DNA from: Anaeramoeba flamelloides
Lineage: Eukaryota; Metamonada; Anaeramoebidae
Direction of reading: 5' to 3'
Length of the DNA stretch: 64,000 bases
NCBI GenBank assembly: GCA_027625915.1
Contig: JANTQA010000047.1
Coordinates: forward strand, 5,332,001-5,396,000
Shown: piece after piece, positions 46,401 to 55,700 of the stretch
How the letters are laid out: each line of letters begins with the position of its first letter
Numbering within the stretch: position 1 is the stretch's first letter
Made by a program: the position numbers and the translations under genes
Notes under the pieces: generated by a model
The model's input: the letters and a program-made list of their open reading frames with translations, nothing else
The model's database searches: none
Told to the model about the DNA's origin: nothing

Positions 46401-49163
46401 TTTAATTGTGATCAATTCTCAACAAATTCAATAATTTAATGTGCAATAATATTTGAAAGAGATTTTTAAGAGGTACCTTTGAAAAATAGAGAATTAATAT
46501 GATTTACACCTAATTACAACATACTTTGATTATATCCAAATCTATGGTTACTCTAATTCCATAAACAAAAATAATTCAGATCATGAAATTTTTCCAGTGT
46601 TATTTTATAAATGTTAAGATTTTAATTCTAATAATCATTTAATACCTTTTCAGTCTACAAATTAAAAAAAAAAAATACAAAATATTATTATTCAAGGTTT
46701 TGTTTTTAAACCAAATTTCAAAATTTTGGATCCAGTTAAAATAGTTTAACGAATAACAATACTACTCCATGAATCAATATGGAAATAAATTTGATTTTAC
46801 AAACTATTTTTATCATTTTTTTTTTTTCAAATCTTTTTCCCAATTACCTAATATGTATGGTTAGATCGGGGAATTTTTTTCAATGATTGGTTAAAAGATA
46901 ATGTTGTGGCCAAGTTAAATAGAAAAACTCAGATAAAATTTGTTGATATTATCTAACCATTTGATCGATTAATAATTGTTGATGAAATTTCAACAAATTT
47001 ACCAATATAATTTTTTATTCCGCTCGTTTCATCATTTTGTCCACATCTAGATTTTTTATTTTTCGTTTTATATTTTTTTTTTCTTTTTTTATTCATAAGA
47101 CTCTTTATGTTTTTTTTTTTTCTTTTAACCTCATTCTTAGAAAATTAAATTAAATTTAAAATACTTCTAATAACCTGTGTCTATATAGGCAGTCTTTGAA
47201 TTATAAGACACAATTTTAGTCACTTCAAAATCCTCTCCTTACCAGATTAAATGTTTCCAACGTTTAACCCTTAACAATAAAAAGTTTGCATTCGATTTTT
47301 TGAGATATTTTTTGTTGTTTGGCTTTCAAAAATAAAGGCTTGTTTCTCTGTATTTTTTTATTTGAAAGTATTCTTCGACGGGAAAATTATTAAATTTCAA
47401 ATTTGGTCAAATTCACATTTTTTTCAAAATAGTCAATTCCATTGAAATATATTGGCTATAGGTATTTAAAATACCTTTACGGGTGGGTTAAGGTATGTTA
47501 TTGGGTCAAAGTTATGTTAGGGTAGGTTATAGTGCGTTTTGATGATTTGGATGGTATGCTAGAAAATTTTGGCAAGGATTTTGAAAAAAAATAATTAATC
47601 AAGAGACCAATTAGACTTTTGCAACTTGTTTTCAGGGGGATAATTTTCCACTTAACTTTTTGTGTTAGAATTGGGTTTCGAACAAATTTTTAAAAATATT
47701 TAGTATTGATGATTTCAAGATTTTGGATTTTCTACAATTTAAGTAATAAAATACGAACAATCGCAAAATAATCTTTTTGATTTTTCCTCCCACAATTTAT
47801 AAAAACACATTAAAAACTTTCATACACAATGAAAAGAATCAAGAAACATTTCAAAAATATTAAAAATTTCAATTTGACCAATTTTGAAATTTAATAATAT
47901 ACCCTTCTTCGACGGTTTCAGAAGTTGCAAAAATTAAAGGAAAAAAAAATACAAAAAGCAGAGTTTTTTTTTCACTATTTTTGGTTTTGATTGGTTCCAA
48001 ATTTTTGGAATGGGGTTTATTTTCGAATTCTTTTTTTTATTTTCTAATTTATTTCCATTTATTATTTGGATTACTTTAATTTTTTCTTTAAATCGAAAAA
48101 AAATTCTTTGAATGATTGATATTGAGTTTATTTGAATTCTTTTAGTTCATTATTAGGAAAAAACAATTTTTCAGTATTCAGTTTATGAAATTTAAATAAT
48201 AAACATTCTTCAAAATTAAAACATGATTACTTATCTATCACATACCATTATAAATCACAAATAAATTTCATAGGTAATATTAAAGATGTTGGATATAAAG
48301 ATGGTAAAAACTATTCAGTTAATTTCCCATTAGATGATGGTATGGATGATGAAACATATGTAAAATTTTTTAAAAAAACAATTACTGCCGTGATGAATTT
48401 TTATCAGCCAAATGCCATAGTAATGCAATGTGGTGCCGATTCGTTATCGGGTGATCGGTTAGGGTGCTTTAATCTTACTTTGAAGGGGCATGGCGAGTGT
48501 GTAAAATTTATTCGGAGTTATAACAAACCATTACTAGTTCTAGGAGGAGGGGGGTATACTATTAAAAATGTTTCAAGATGTTGGGCATATGAAACTTCCT
48601 TGTTAATCGACGAAACAGAATTGCCCAACGAACTCCCTATACATGAATTTTATAACTATTATACCCCGGTTTATCAATTGCATTTGGAACCTCTTTATAT
48701 GCAAAACAAAAATGATACATTGGTCTTAGAAAAACACTTTCAAGAAATTTATGAAAATTTAAAAGATTTAATCCCTTCGCCTTCCATTGGAGAAAGATTT
48801 CGCCCACCAGATTTATTAATAAACGAATCAGAATTAGAAACCGATAAATTCCTTAATGAAAAATCCGATTTTCGGTTTACAGAAGAGCAATTTAATTCGC
48901 AAATTCGACCATTCAATGAATTTTATGAATCACCAAACTACAGACAAAAAAATAAATTATGGATGAAAAAATCAATTGTGGATATTTTGGAAAAATATAA
49001 ACTCGAGTCTGTTTTTGATAATAAACTTTTGGAAAGTTTCAATCAAGTCGAAAACCTGAACAACAGCAATAGTAATATTATGACAAATAATAATAGAAAA
49101 AATATTTTTCAATATAATACTGAAACCGATCTTTCTCAAATAATGAAAAAAATAAGAAAATAA
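37460..49163 (+). CDS. hdac1: Class I histone deacetylase (Rpd3/HDAC1 type)
   Basis: Exons 37460-37859, 43208-43426 and 48274-49163; both joins split a Gly codon (phase 1) and close exactly, giving 502 aa. It removes acetyl groups from histone lysines, usually in Sin3, NuRD or CoREST complexes (family knowledge). The full class I catalytic fold is visible: [20 protein letters not shown] near the start, INWAGGLHHAK with catalytic H137/H138, [11 protein letters not shown] with zinc ligands D173 and H175, [12 protein letters not shown] with zinc ligand D262, and [11 protein letters not shown] with Y301. Every catalytic residue is present, so it should be active. Residues ~380-502 form a divergent N/K-rich tail without the acidic tail of animal HDAC1. 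Introns are 5348 and 4847 nt; the second hosts a DNA transposon. A MITE lies just upstream. Confidence 0.95.
38357..38461. mobile_element. 105-bp palindromic mini-MITE
   Basis: Arms GATATTGGGAAAATGTCACT... and the inverted ...AGTGACATTTTCCTAATATC match over 27 bp with one mismatch around a 51-bp loop. Only one copy was noticed in this window, so its family is open. Confidence 0.6.
39479..39552. repeat. Hairpin with 17-bp perfect arms
   Basis: GTTTGGTAAATACCAAT at the left and ATTGGTATTTACCAAAC at the right are exact inverted copies around a 40-bp loop; each arm also contains a smaller palindrome (TTGGTAAATACCAA). Confidence 0.6.
40040..40376 (+). repeat. Repeat R2, partial copy
   Basis: Aligns with 55660-55979 in RhoGEF intron 2: TAACAGTTTTTTTAATA, TTGTTGATTTGATT and TTTCAGGTTC followed by CGTGTTGAA and a TTTTACTTTTTTTCTGGATGGT end. 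Only the right part of the element is present. Confidence 0.6.
40795..40915 (-). mobile_element. MITE F fragment, inverted
   Basis: The reverse complement matches the left 120 bp of the element at 11623-12298, including its tip TTTCAGTCAAAGGAGCCCA. The right end of F is absent; repeat R1 follows immediately. Confidence 0.65.
40920..41900 (+). repeat. Interspersed repeat R1, copy 3 (5'-truncated)
   Basis: Starts in the middle of the family at GAAGAACTTGCCCTTCAAAGG and continues through GGGATTTATGA, ACTTCTTATTTTACCCAAATT and CTTTCCACA to TCGGTAGTTAT. Lacks the peptide-like part seen in copies 1 and 2. Confidence 0.65.
44036..45698 (+). mobile_element. Cut-and-paste DNA transposon, apparently complete, in HDAC intron 2
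   Basis: Tips CGTGCCCGAAAAA and TTTTTTCGGGCACG are inverted repeats that extend outward as TTCGTG/CACGAA. AATTT lies directly outside both 5'-CGTG ends (44031-44035, 45699-45703), a possible 5-bp target duplication, though the inverted repeat may extend into it. Between them is a single uninterrupted 523-codon frame on the same strand as HDAC. Size 1663 bp. Perfect tips and an open frame suggest recent arrival. The right flank passes into repeat X, so it landed beside or within that repeat. Confidence 0.85.
44071..45642 (+). CDS. DDE-type transposase (523 aa), family not named
   Basis: Encoded 35 bp inside the left tip of the 44036-45698 element. The N-terminal ~110 residues are very basic ([19 protein letters not shown]), a plausible DNA-binding region. 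The catalytic core likely uses D221 in [11 protein letters not shown]292 in [10 protein letters not shown] and E457 in [10 protein letters not shown]. The run [15 protein letters not shown] followed by [11 protein letters not shown] matches the last block of a transposase family with a QTS-x-x-E-x-x-N...KY-x-PK...AR-x-x-LA-L-x-x-N signature. Between the second D and the E lies a likely zinc site: C373, C376, H392/H397, C400. The residue before GHNSNS is Cys where related proteins often have Asp-x-x-H; the effect is unknown. Single exon, no stops, probably functional. Confidence 0.8.
   Translation: MINQKSNIQKSKLKYMKDKKRLTITGAVFNKFNSFKKLYDFNNNSKALEYLIDFYQKNNPIQQKLKRKRFNEKKKSNSKNHQEHIFLNITYNTKYLMIPKLILNYFQFAKVNEKVAEKNKHYTQFSIEKNNNKQIVHTSDYIRNQQIQNEDILLISNPLFSSIGYTDYTVLFSLILGKEKLINKNLFYKIQKEFIFPIINKIWEKHQNKISIDGFYNLIVDGRFSRPQRKKGPSRYVTEVCINEKNLLVIDLFTLSIFEKQPNKGNLEAQAFFKILEKFPLKHKTINSIICDENLSLIKKLKKEKPKIKIINCIGHNSNSIKTKWKKICNSRKLLTEKEKIKKNYHKNKKYFYKFENLKIYSDKISKHFKICCKMCQNQNEFKKLWFNFANHFHNNHELCSKFFLNSKCCKKNYQVKHLLNQKNFILCKEILEMIWKGNISKKIDNYLEAKQTSIIECFNSTLSKYTPKQKFFQYETFVARTYLCALVWNYKHLDKTKTHLFEKINKNILTSINCINQLIKQY
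45800..48160 (+). repeat. Repeat X, HDAC copy
   Basis: Matches the split copy in the Rab gene (21700-22490 and 23505-24190). In this copy the blocks meet near 46560-46690. The right block is interrupted at about 47090-48000 by an insert absent from the Rab copy. Divergence by eye is about 25-30 per cent, so the duplication is old. Confidence 0.65.
47090..48000. repeat. Insert in repeat X with inverted segments and a GT-rich tract
   Basis: Absent from the Rab copy of repeat X. Segments 47380-47430 and 47862-47915 are partly inverted copies (AATTTGACCA / TTAAATTTCAAA.TTGGTCAAATT), each near a TTCTTCGACGG motif in direct orientation. At 47480-47545 the top strand is strongly G/T-rich (GGGTGGGTTAAGGTATGTTA). 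No coding frame; class unknown. Confidence 0.45.
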
Positions 49164-49637
49164 CAAATATATCAAATATTTTTTCAGAAAAAATTTTTTT
49201 TTCTTTTTATAAAATAATAAAGGCTGAATAGATTCAAAAAAAATATTAAAATAATAAAAATATTCAATTTTTTATTTTTTTAGGAAACTCATTTAATTAT
49301 GAAAAAAGTAAAGGGGGAAATAAATTTTAGAGTTATTAAAAGGGAATTTTAAAGAATTATAAAGTATTTTACTCTGTTTTTAAATTTTTTTTACGAAAAA
49401 TATTTTTTTTGCAAACAAAAAGTATTTTGTAAATTTGTTCGAATTTTCAAATCAGACTTTGAAATTCAAATTAAAACTTTGATCTTAAACTACAAATAAT
49501 TATTGAGATTTCCTCAAAAGGATAGCAACAAACAAAAATTATTTCAAAGAGTAATCATTTTTTTTTTATGAAGGAAAAAAAATTTGTTTTTTCTGACTTA
49601 TTAAACATTAAAAATACTTTATTTAAAGGATCAACTT

Positions 49638-49673
<36 letters not shown>

Positions 49674-49676
<3 letters not shown>

Positions 49677-50242
49677 CCCTACGACCCAAAAAACACTATA
49701 AATGAAAAACTGATCAAATACTTTCCATTAATATAATTAAAAAAACTAAATGATAAAATATAAATAAATAAAGTTTCAATTTAACTTTTTCTTGAAAACA
49801 TTTTTTGCCAAAATCATTGAATTCAAACTTGAAATTATGTATATTTTTAGATACACTATCTTGTTTAAACTCATTTACAAAAACAAATTCTAAATTATGG
49901 GAATTTTCTTTTCACAAAAGGCACTAATTTGGTCCTCAAATGTTTTTTTTAGTTTTAAATGGTAAAATTAAAAAAAAAGTTAAACTAATAAGATAAACTC
50001 TCTGTAAAACCTTTCTAATTTAATATATTAACTTATTCTTGGATTTCAAGCTTTTCTCAACCCCAATTTTACAAAAAAATAAAAAAGTGCACCGTAATTC
50101 CAAAGAATATTTTCGATATTCAAAAGTTGAGAGTGTTTTTATTCTAAAAAAAATTATCATAGTGTTTAATTGAATTAAGTTATGTTCTTAATTTCGAAAA
50201 ATATTAATCAGAAAAAAATAGTGCTTAATTTTGTTAAGGACA
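49674..50242 (+). mobile_element. MITE family D, copy 2
   Basis: Starts TGTCCCTACGACCCAAAAAA at the end of a TA/TG microsatellite and ends GTTAAGGACA, followed by TA. Near-identical over 570 bp to 58661-59231 (for example ATCATTGAATTCAAACTTGA and AGATACACTATCTTGTTTAA). Non-coding; young relative to copy 1. Confidence 0.85.
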
Positions 50243-50430
50243 TATATTAAAATAAATTAAAAGAATTCAATCATTGTGATTTAATTTTAAATCAAGACAG
50301 TTCAAAATAGCTTTTGAAAATTAATAATTGTAGGTTCTATCTTTTTTGGCCAAAATTTCTTAAAGGGGGTTGGAATATTACTAAAGTATAGGATATAATC
50401 CACACTTCTCAATTAATATTATTTTTTTAG

Positions 50431-50629
50431 AGTCAGATCCACTTTTAAAACACAAACTTTCAACCAAATTTAATACACATAAAAATCACATAATTAAGGC
50501 ACAAAATCGAATTCTAGTCAAATAATTTGTGAAAAAAAAATTACAAAAAATGTGTGTATTTAATTTGATATTTTTTTTTTTTGGCTTAAATTTCGTTATA
50601 AGTTTGTGTAATAAGAGTGAAACTGGTTG
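50431..50629. mobile_element. MITE family B, copy 2 (decayed)
   Basis: Recognisable from CAGATCCACTTTTAAAACAC at the left, AATTAAGGCACAAAATCGAA in the middle and GAGTGAAACTGGTTG at the right, aligned with 2520-2711. Both tips have lost several bases of complementarity. Confidence 0.65.
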
Positions 50630-51172
50630 TAGTTTTAGTATCGAAGTAGAACCCTTCCATTTTAAATATTTTTTGTCCTTAAGTTTTTTTTTTAATTTGA
50701 GAAATAAACAGATAATTTTATAAATTTTCTGTTTATTTCTTAAACCAAAAAAAATCTAGATGTGACTATTTCTTTAAGTGTTTGTTGTATCTAATAATTT
50801 TTAAATATTATTGACCTTTCATCCCGAGAAATCTTGTTTAGTTAGTTTTCTCTAAAATGATTTTGATTTAATATAATATTTTTAAGTTGTCATTTCCAAA
50901 TTAATATTTTCATTTTCTTTTTTTGAAAACTTTGCAATTGGTTTTGAATATATGTCCAAATCCCAGAATGTCTTATGTCGTTTTGATTTTGATATCTTGT
51001 TTTGTAAATTGAAATTCTGACTATGTCAATTTTTGCTTTAGTTTAATTAATTATCCTTGGGGAATGAAAGTTAATTGGCTAAAATTATATTATTTTTTTA
51101 TTTACTCAAACATCAATTGAGTCGTAATCTTTTTGAGTTGGATTGAATATAATTAATCCATCAAATAATTGG

Positions 51173-51545
51173 TTAGTGTCTTACGGGTTTACAAAACTGA
51201 AATTTTACTCCATTTGATAAACTTTGGATAAAAATCATTTTGATTTTTTTGAATCTATCTTTTATTTTTTTAATGTTTTTTTGTAAATGTTTCTCTTTTT
51301 CAAGCCAAATTCCTAAATATTTGAATTCAGATAATTGGCTTGATTTTAAAGTTTTCTTAATATTTGGATTCATTCCAAATTCTTCAATAATTTTAACAAT
51401 TATTATTAATTTTTTGTTAATTTCGGCTATTAGTCCTTCCATTATTAAAATTAAGTCATCTGCAAACATTTAAACATTTTCAATGAAATCTTAAATTTTT
51501 TCAATTAAAATAGGTCTCTTAAATCCGAACATTAAAAGAGAAACA
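51173..51545 (-). mobile_element. LINE reverse-transcriptase fragment
   Basis: On the minus strand the sequence reads QGESVSLLMFGFKRPILIEK near 51545-51480, then MFADDLILIMEGLIAEINKK, the FADD catalytic motif of reverse transcriptase in the usual Q-G-x-x-S...F-A-D-D-L spacing, then KYLGIWLEKEKHLQKNI. These are RT blocks of a non-LTR element. Two stop codons lie between the QGES and FADD blocks. The 5' and 3' parts are not readable nearby, so this is a decayed fragment. It lies about 1.2 kb upstream of the RhoGEF gene. Confidence 0.7.
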
Positions 51546-52236
51546 GATTCTCCCTGAAAATATATATATATATATATTTGATAAATAAAAATTAAAAAAA
51601 TATTTAATAGGAAAAAAATAATAAGTTTATTTTTTTGGAACATTTTGAATTTGAAAATAAATTACGAAGAAAAATACCACATCCAATTTTAGAACTTTTA
51701 CAAATTCCCAAATAATGGTTTTTAAACTTATCCAATCAAAAATAAGAAAAATTTACCATAATCAAAATTTCATCCACCTTTATTTTAAAATGTAGAGTGT
51801 TTATGTTAGGAATATACATACCAATCAAAATAGTGTGGAGGGGCTTTTTATAAAGGGTAAACATAATGGATTTTCCTTTTGTCTTATTTTTTTGTTGTAT
51901 TTCACACATTTTTTAGATCATTTTCATTCAATGTTTTACACTAAATAACCTCAAAATTGTAATAATATGTATTTTTATTGAATTCATAAAATTTGAAATC
52001 ATTTTTATTGTTGTGTTTCAGTTGGATGTTTGCCTGAAATTGAGATATTACTACAAATCTTTTGAAAGAAAAGTAATTACAAAAATTTACTAGCTTTTTC
52101 AAATTATTATTTGTTGGATATCCTTGGAGGTTTTGATGCGATTCGAAATCTTTAATTAAAAACAAAGAAAGAAGGTGGTTTGAAATTAACTATTTAGAAA
52201 CATGTTGATTTGAATTTTCAATCTTGATAGATCATA

Positions 52237-52398
52237 CTGGTATTTGAATTCTAAATGGGAAAGAATTTTCACTTCCTTTTCCATATTTTTTTTTATAAAT
52301 ATAGTTCTTAAAGAAAGAGGTTCTCGATCTATGTTCTCTTAAAAAAGAGAAATTAAAAATGAAGTGAAAAAAAATCCCATTTATTATTCAAATACCAG
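52237..52398. mobile_element. MITE family A, copy 3 (162 bp, young)
   Basis: TA-flanked. Tips CTGGTATTTGAAT and ATTCAAATACCAG. Reverse-complement twin of 37129-37289, for example AACCTCTTTTTTTAAGAACT there and AGTTCTTAAAGAAAGAGGTT here. Lies about 380 bp upstream of the RhoGEF start codon, so both young A copies sit in 5' flanks of genes. Confidence 0.9.
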
Positions 52399-52774
52399 TA
52401 TTAAACGCTAAATTTTTTAAGTTAAAAAATGTAAAATGTATTCGGAGAAAAATCTTTTAATAAGGTCCCTCAATATAATTTTAAATCCAAACGAACACAC
52501 AAAAGAGAGGAATAAAAATAAATAAGATTTAAAAAATAAATAGTAATCACAAAAAGAAATTTTTGGAAGAAAAAATTGGATTAAAAAAGTTAGGAGATTT
52601 ATATTTCTCTCAACGTACTCTACCATAAGAGTAGTAAGAATTTTTTCTCTCAATTAAATAACCCCCATAAGGTCAATTGAACAATATTTATTTTTTTGTT
52701 CTTTTAACAATTCATCCAATCTGCATCATTAACAACCTTTTTCATTGAAGAACTTATGTTCATAAAACACCCTT

Positions 52775-55700
52775 ATGATAACTTCAACACAAGGATGGGA
52801 AATTAATGCAGAGCCACTTTCAGATACACAAGAAACAGAAAAGAAAATCCAAATCGAACAAATAGAAGAGCAATATTTTGATAAAAAAACAACAAACTCA
52901 ATCCTGGTTTTACAAAGAAACCTGAGAGGCTTTTTTACAAGAAAAAAAATTCTTCAACAATCAAGGAAACAAATAAAAAGAATAAACACAATTCTTGAAT
53001 TGATTTCAACAGAAAAAACATATTTGAAACATTTACAATTGACCATTAAGGTAAAATTGGATTTTATTTCAAAATATCTTCTTGGAAACCAGCAAAATAC
53101 TAATTAAAAAAAAAGATTCTTTTTTTTGTATCCTTGAGAAAAAAAAGCCCCTTGATTCATTATTTGAAAGTTTCCACAAAAGAACACTTTTAATTTTTTC
53201 GATCTTTGTGTTAATTTTTTCAAATTTCTTTTCCAAAAAAAATGGAAAATGATCTTTTTTTTCAAATTTTGCTTTTTCTTTTTTATTTTTCTTTTTCTTT
53301 TTTGTTTTTAAATTCTTCGCAATTTAAAATAAAAACAATAAACAATAATTTACCAATCACAACACCACCAAAACCAATAACAAACCCAACAAACAAAAAA
53401 ACAAACAACCCAATCTTTCTCATTTAAAAAAAAAAAAAAACAAAATCAAAAAATTGATAGCATTTCCTTGATCCACTCACAAAAAACCAAATTGTCTCAA
53501 AAACAAAACTTAAACAGATGTTTTCAAACATCGTTCCCCTTATGCAATTGAGTGAAAAATTTTATGAACGATTGGTGAACCGAAGAATTGACACCACAAC
53601 ACACCAATGGGGAAACGTTTTTGATGGCATTATTGACTTTATGAAGATCTACACATCTTATGTCAACAATTATGATACTGCGATCATCATCATCTCTGAA
53701 GAAAAAAATCAGAACGAAAAATTCAAAGAGTTTATTGACTCAAAGAAATCAATTACTGAATTAGAAAATTTAAGACTATTTTCCTTGTTAATCACACCTA
53801 TTCAAAGAATACCCCGATACGTTATTTTAATTAATGTTTGACTCCTCTTTTTTCTTTTTCTTTATCCTTTTCTTTTTCTTCATTTTTTTTCTTTTTTTGA
53901 TATTTGTAATGATTAAAGATCATGTTTCCTTTTGTTTCCTTTGGGTTCTATTGTTCATAGTCAAAACATAGAACAAAATATAACAAAGCCATTCAAAAGT
54001 TTTTCTGATTTGCACAAGTATGACAAAATACATTTGAAAATTTAAAAGTTTGATTAAACGAATACTTTAATTAACATTTCGTCCTTTGTAATTAGAGTTT
54101 ATTTACAATAAAACCAACATTCCAGAACTTCAAATTTTTGGTTATATTGTTTTTATTGTTGTTAATAGCTCTACGATTTTTGAAAAGGTCTCTAGTCAAG
54201 AAAAAAAGGTGTTAATTGGGAGGTAGAAAATTTTCAATAAACATAGGGATAAATTTTAGTTTAATTCAAATTTGAGATATTTTTTGAATAGAAAATAACG
54301 AACCATTCTGGAAAAAAAGTGAAACAGTAAAAAAAAAAGAAGTTCAACACGGTTTTTAAGGAAGTAAGTACATTTTTCAAATTTTGAGTGACATCATTTA
54401 TGCGAAGCTGAATTATTCAAATCATTTCTTTAACCAAATATATTAATATTTAAATAAATACTAGAAGTGAAATATATCCGAGTAAAATATATTTTCATAC
54501 CAACTAAAAAATAGAATTCAAAAAATGAAAAAGATTGATCAAAAAAAAATAAATACAAATCATTTATTTCAAGCTCTTATCTGAAACCTTACAAACAATT
54601 GCTTGTTCTTAATTTGTTTTTTATTTTTAATTCTTCTGTGGAAATACTTTTGTTTGTAAAATTTTTGATAAACAAATTACTTTTTATTTATGAAGAATTT
54701 CCAAAATGAAGTTAAAAATCCTGATTTTCATTTGATTCATCCAATTCTTTAATGGTTTCAGAAAATAGAATATTTATTAAATTCCTCTTCAGAAATAAAG
54801 ATTTATTGGACAAATTCGTTTGATTTGAATATTATTTATTTTCCATTAAAATGTGAACTCAAAATAATCTGATTGAAAATTTTTCTTAATTTTTCTCTTT
54901 ATTTTGGGTTGAATTGTTTGTAACTGTTTTTTGATTCCAAGAATTCACCCTTCTTTATTTTAATTTTTGAAATAGTATTCTTTATTTTGGTTTTGTTTGA
55001 TAAAAATATTTGAAAATTGAATTTTGAAAGCAAATTTATAAAAAAATGTTTTATAAAATAATAATAAATAGTAATGAGGCGAGAAATTCAAGGTAATAAA
55101 ATTGTTTGGTTTCATACAAATTAAGAAGATAAAGAAAAAAAATCTTCAAAAACTGGATTTTATGAATTTTTTTTTTTAATTTTTGATTTCAACAAATTTA
55201 TTTCGAATGGTGATCTTTCTTGTTTGGTCTTTTAAAAGAAAATATTTGTTACGAAGGCACATCTACTTTGGTCAATTTTTTTTTTTTTTTACTCTTTGAT
55301 TAATTTCATTCGTTGGTATAAACACATTTCTAGATCTAAAACGATTTTAAAAAAGCCAAAAAATTTAATCAAAAAAAATGTTCAAAAAATCGAAAAATTC
55401 AAGATTCAACTCTGAATTACTTTGTCTCTTTTCACAAATATAAGTGCGAATGATTTTTTGGTTGCAAAGTTTCAATATCTGCTGACACTTAAAAAATATT
55501 TTTCAGTAAGGCTCACACAATTAAAAATTTTCAAAATTGTAAAATCTACTTACTTCCTTAATTGGAAACATTAAGAGAGTCACAGAAACCTGAAAATTCA
55601 AAAGTAAGATCAATTATAAAAGAAAAAATAAATAAATAAAGACAAAATGAAGTTTTCAACACAATAACAGTTTTTTTAATACTATCTTTTGGTCTGTTTT

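Larger units (their letters stand above)
43427..48273 (+). other. HDAC intron 2 (4.8 kb)
   Basis: Starts GTAAGA and ends TTTCATAG. It carries three copies of TTTCTGTGA (43907-43935), the transposon 44036-45698, and repeat X (about 45800-48160) interrupted by an inverted-repeat-bearing insert (about 47090-48000). No HDAC exon could be hidden in it: exons 2 and 3 already join in phase without a gap in the family alignment. Confidence 0.75.
49164..52774. other. Intergenic region between HDAC and the RhoGEF-Kelch gene
   Basis: No host gene recognised. It holds a TA/TG microsatellite, MITE D copy 2 (49674-50242), a LINE-tail-like stretch (50250-50385), a decayed MITE B (50431-50629), a hairpin module (50660-50760), a LINE reverse-transcriptase fragment (51173-51545, minus) and a young MITE A (52237-52398). 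Confidence 0.6.
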
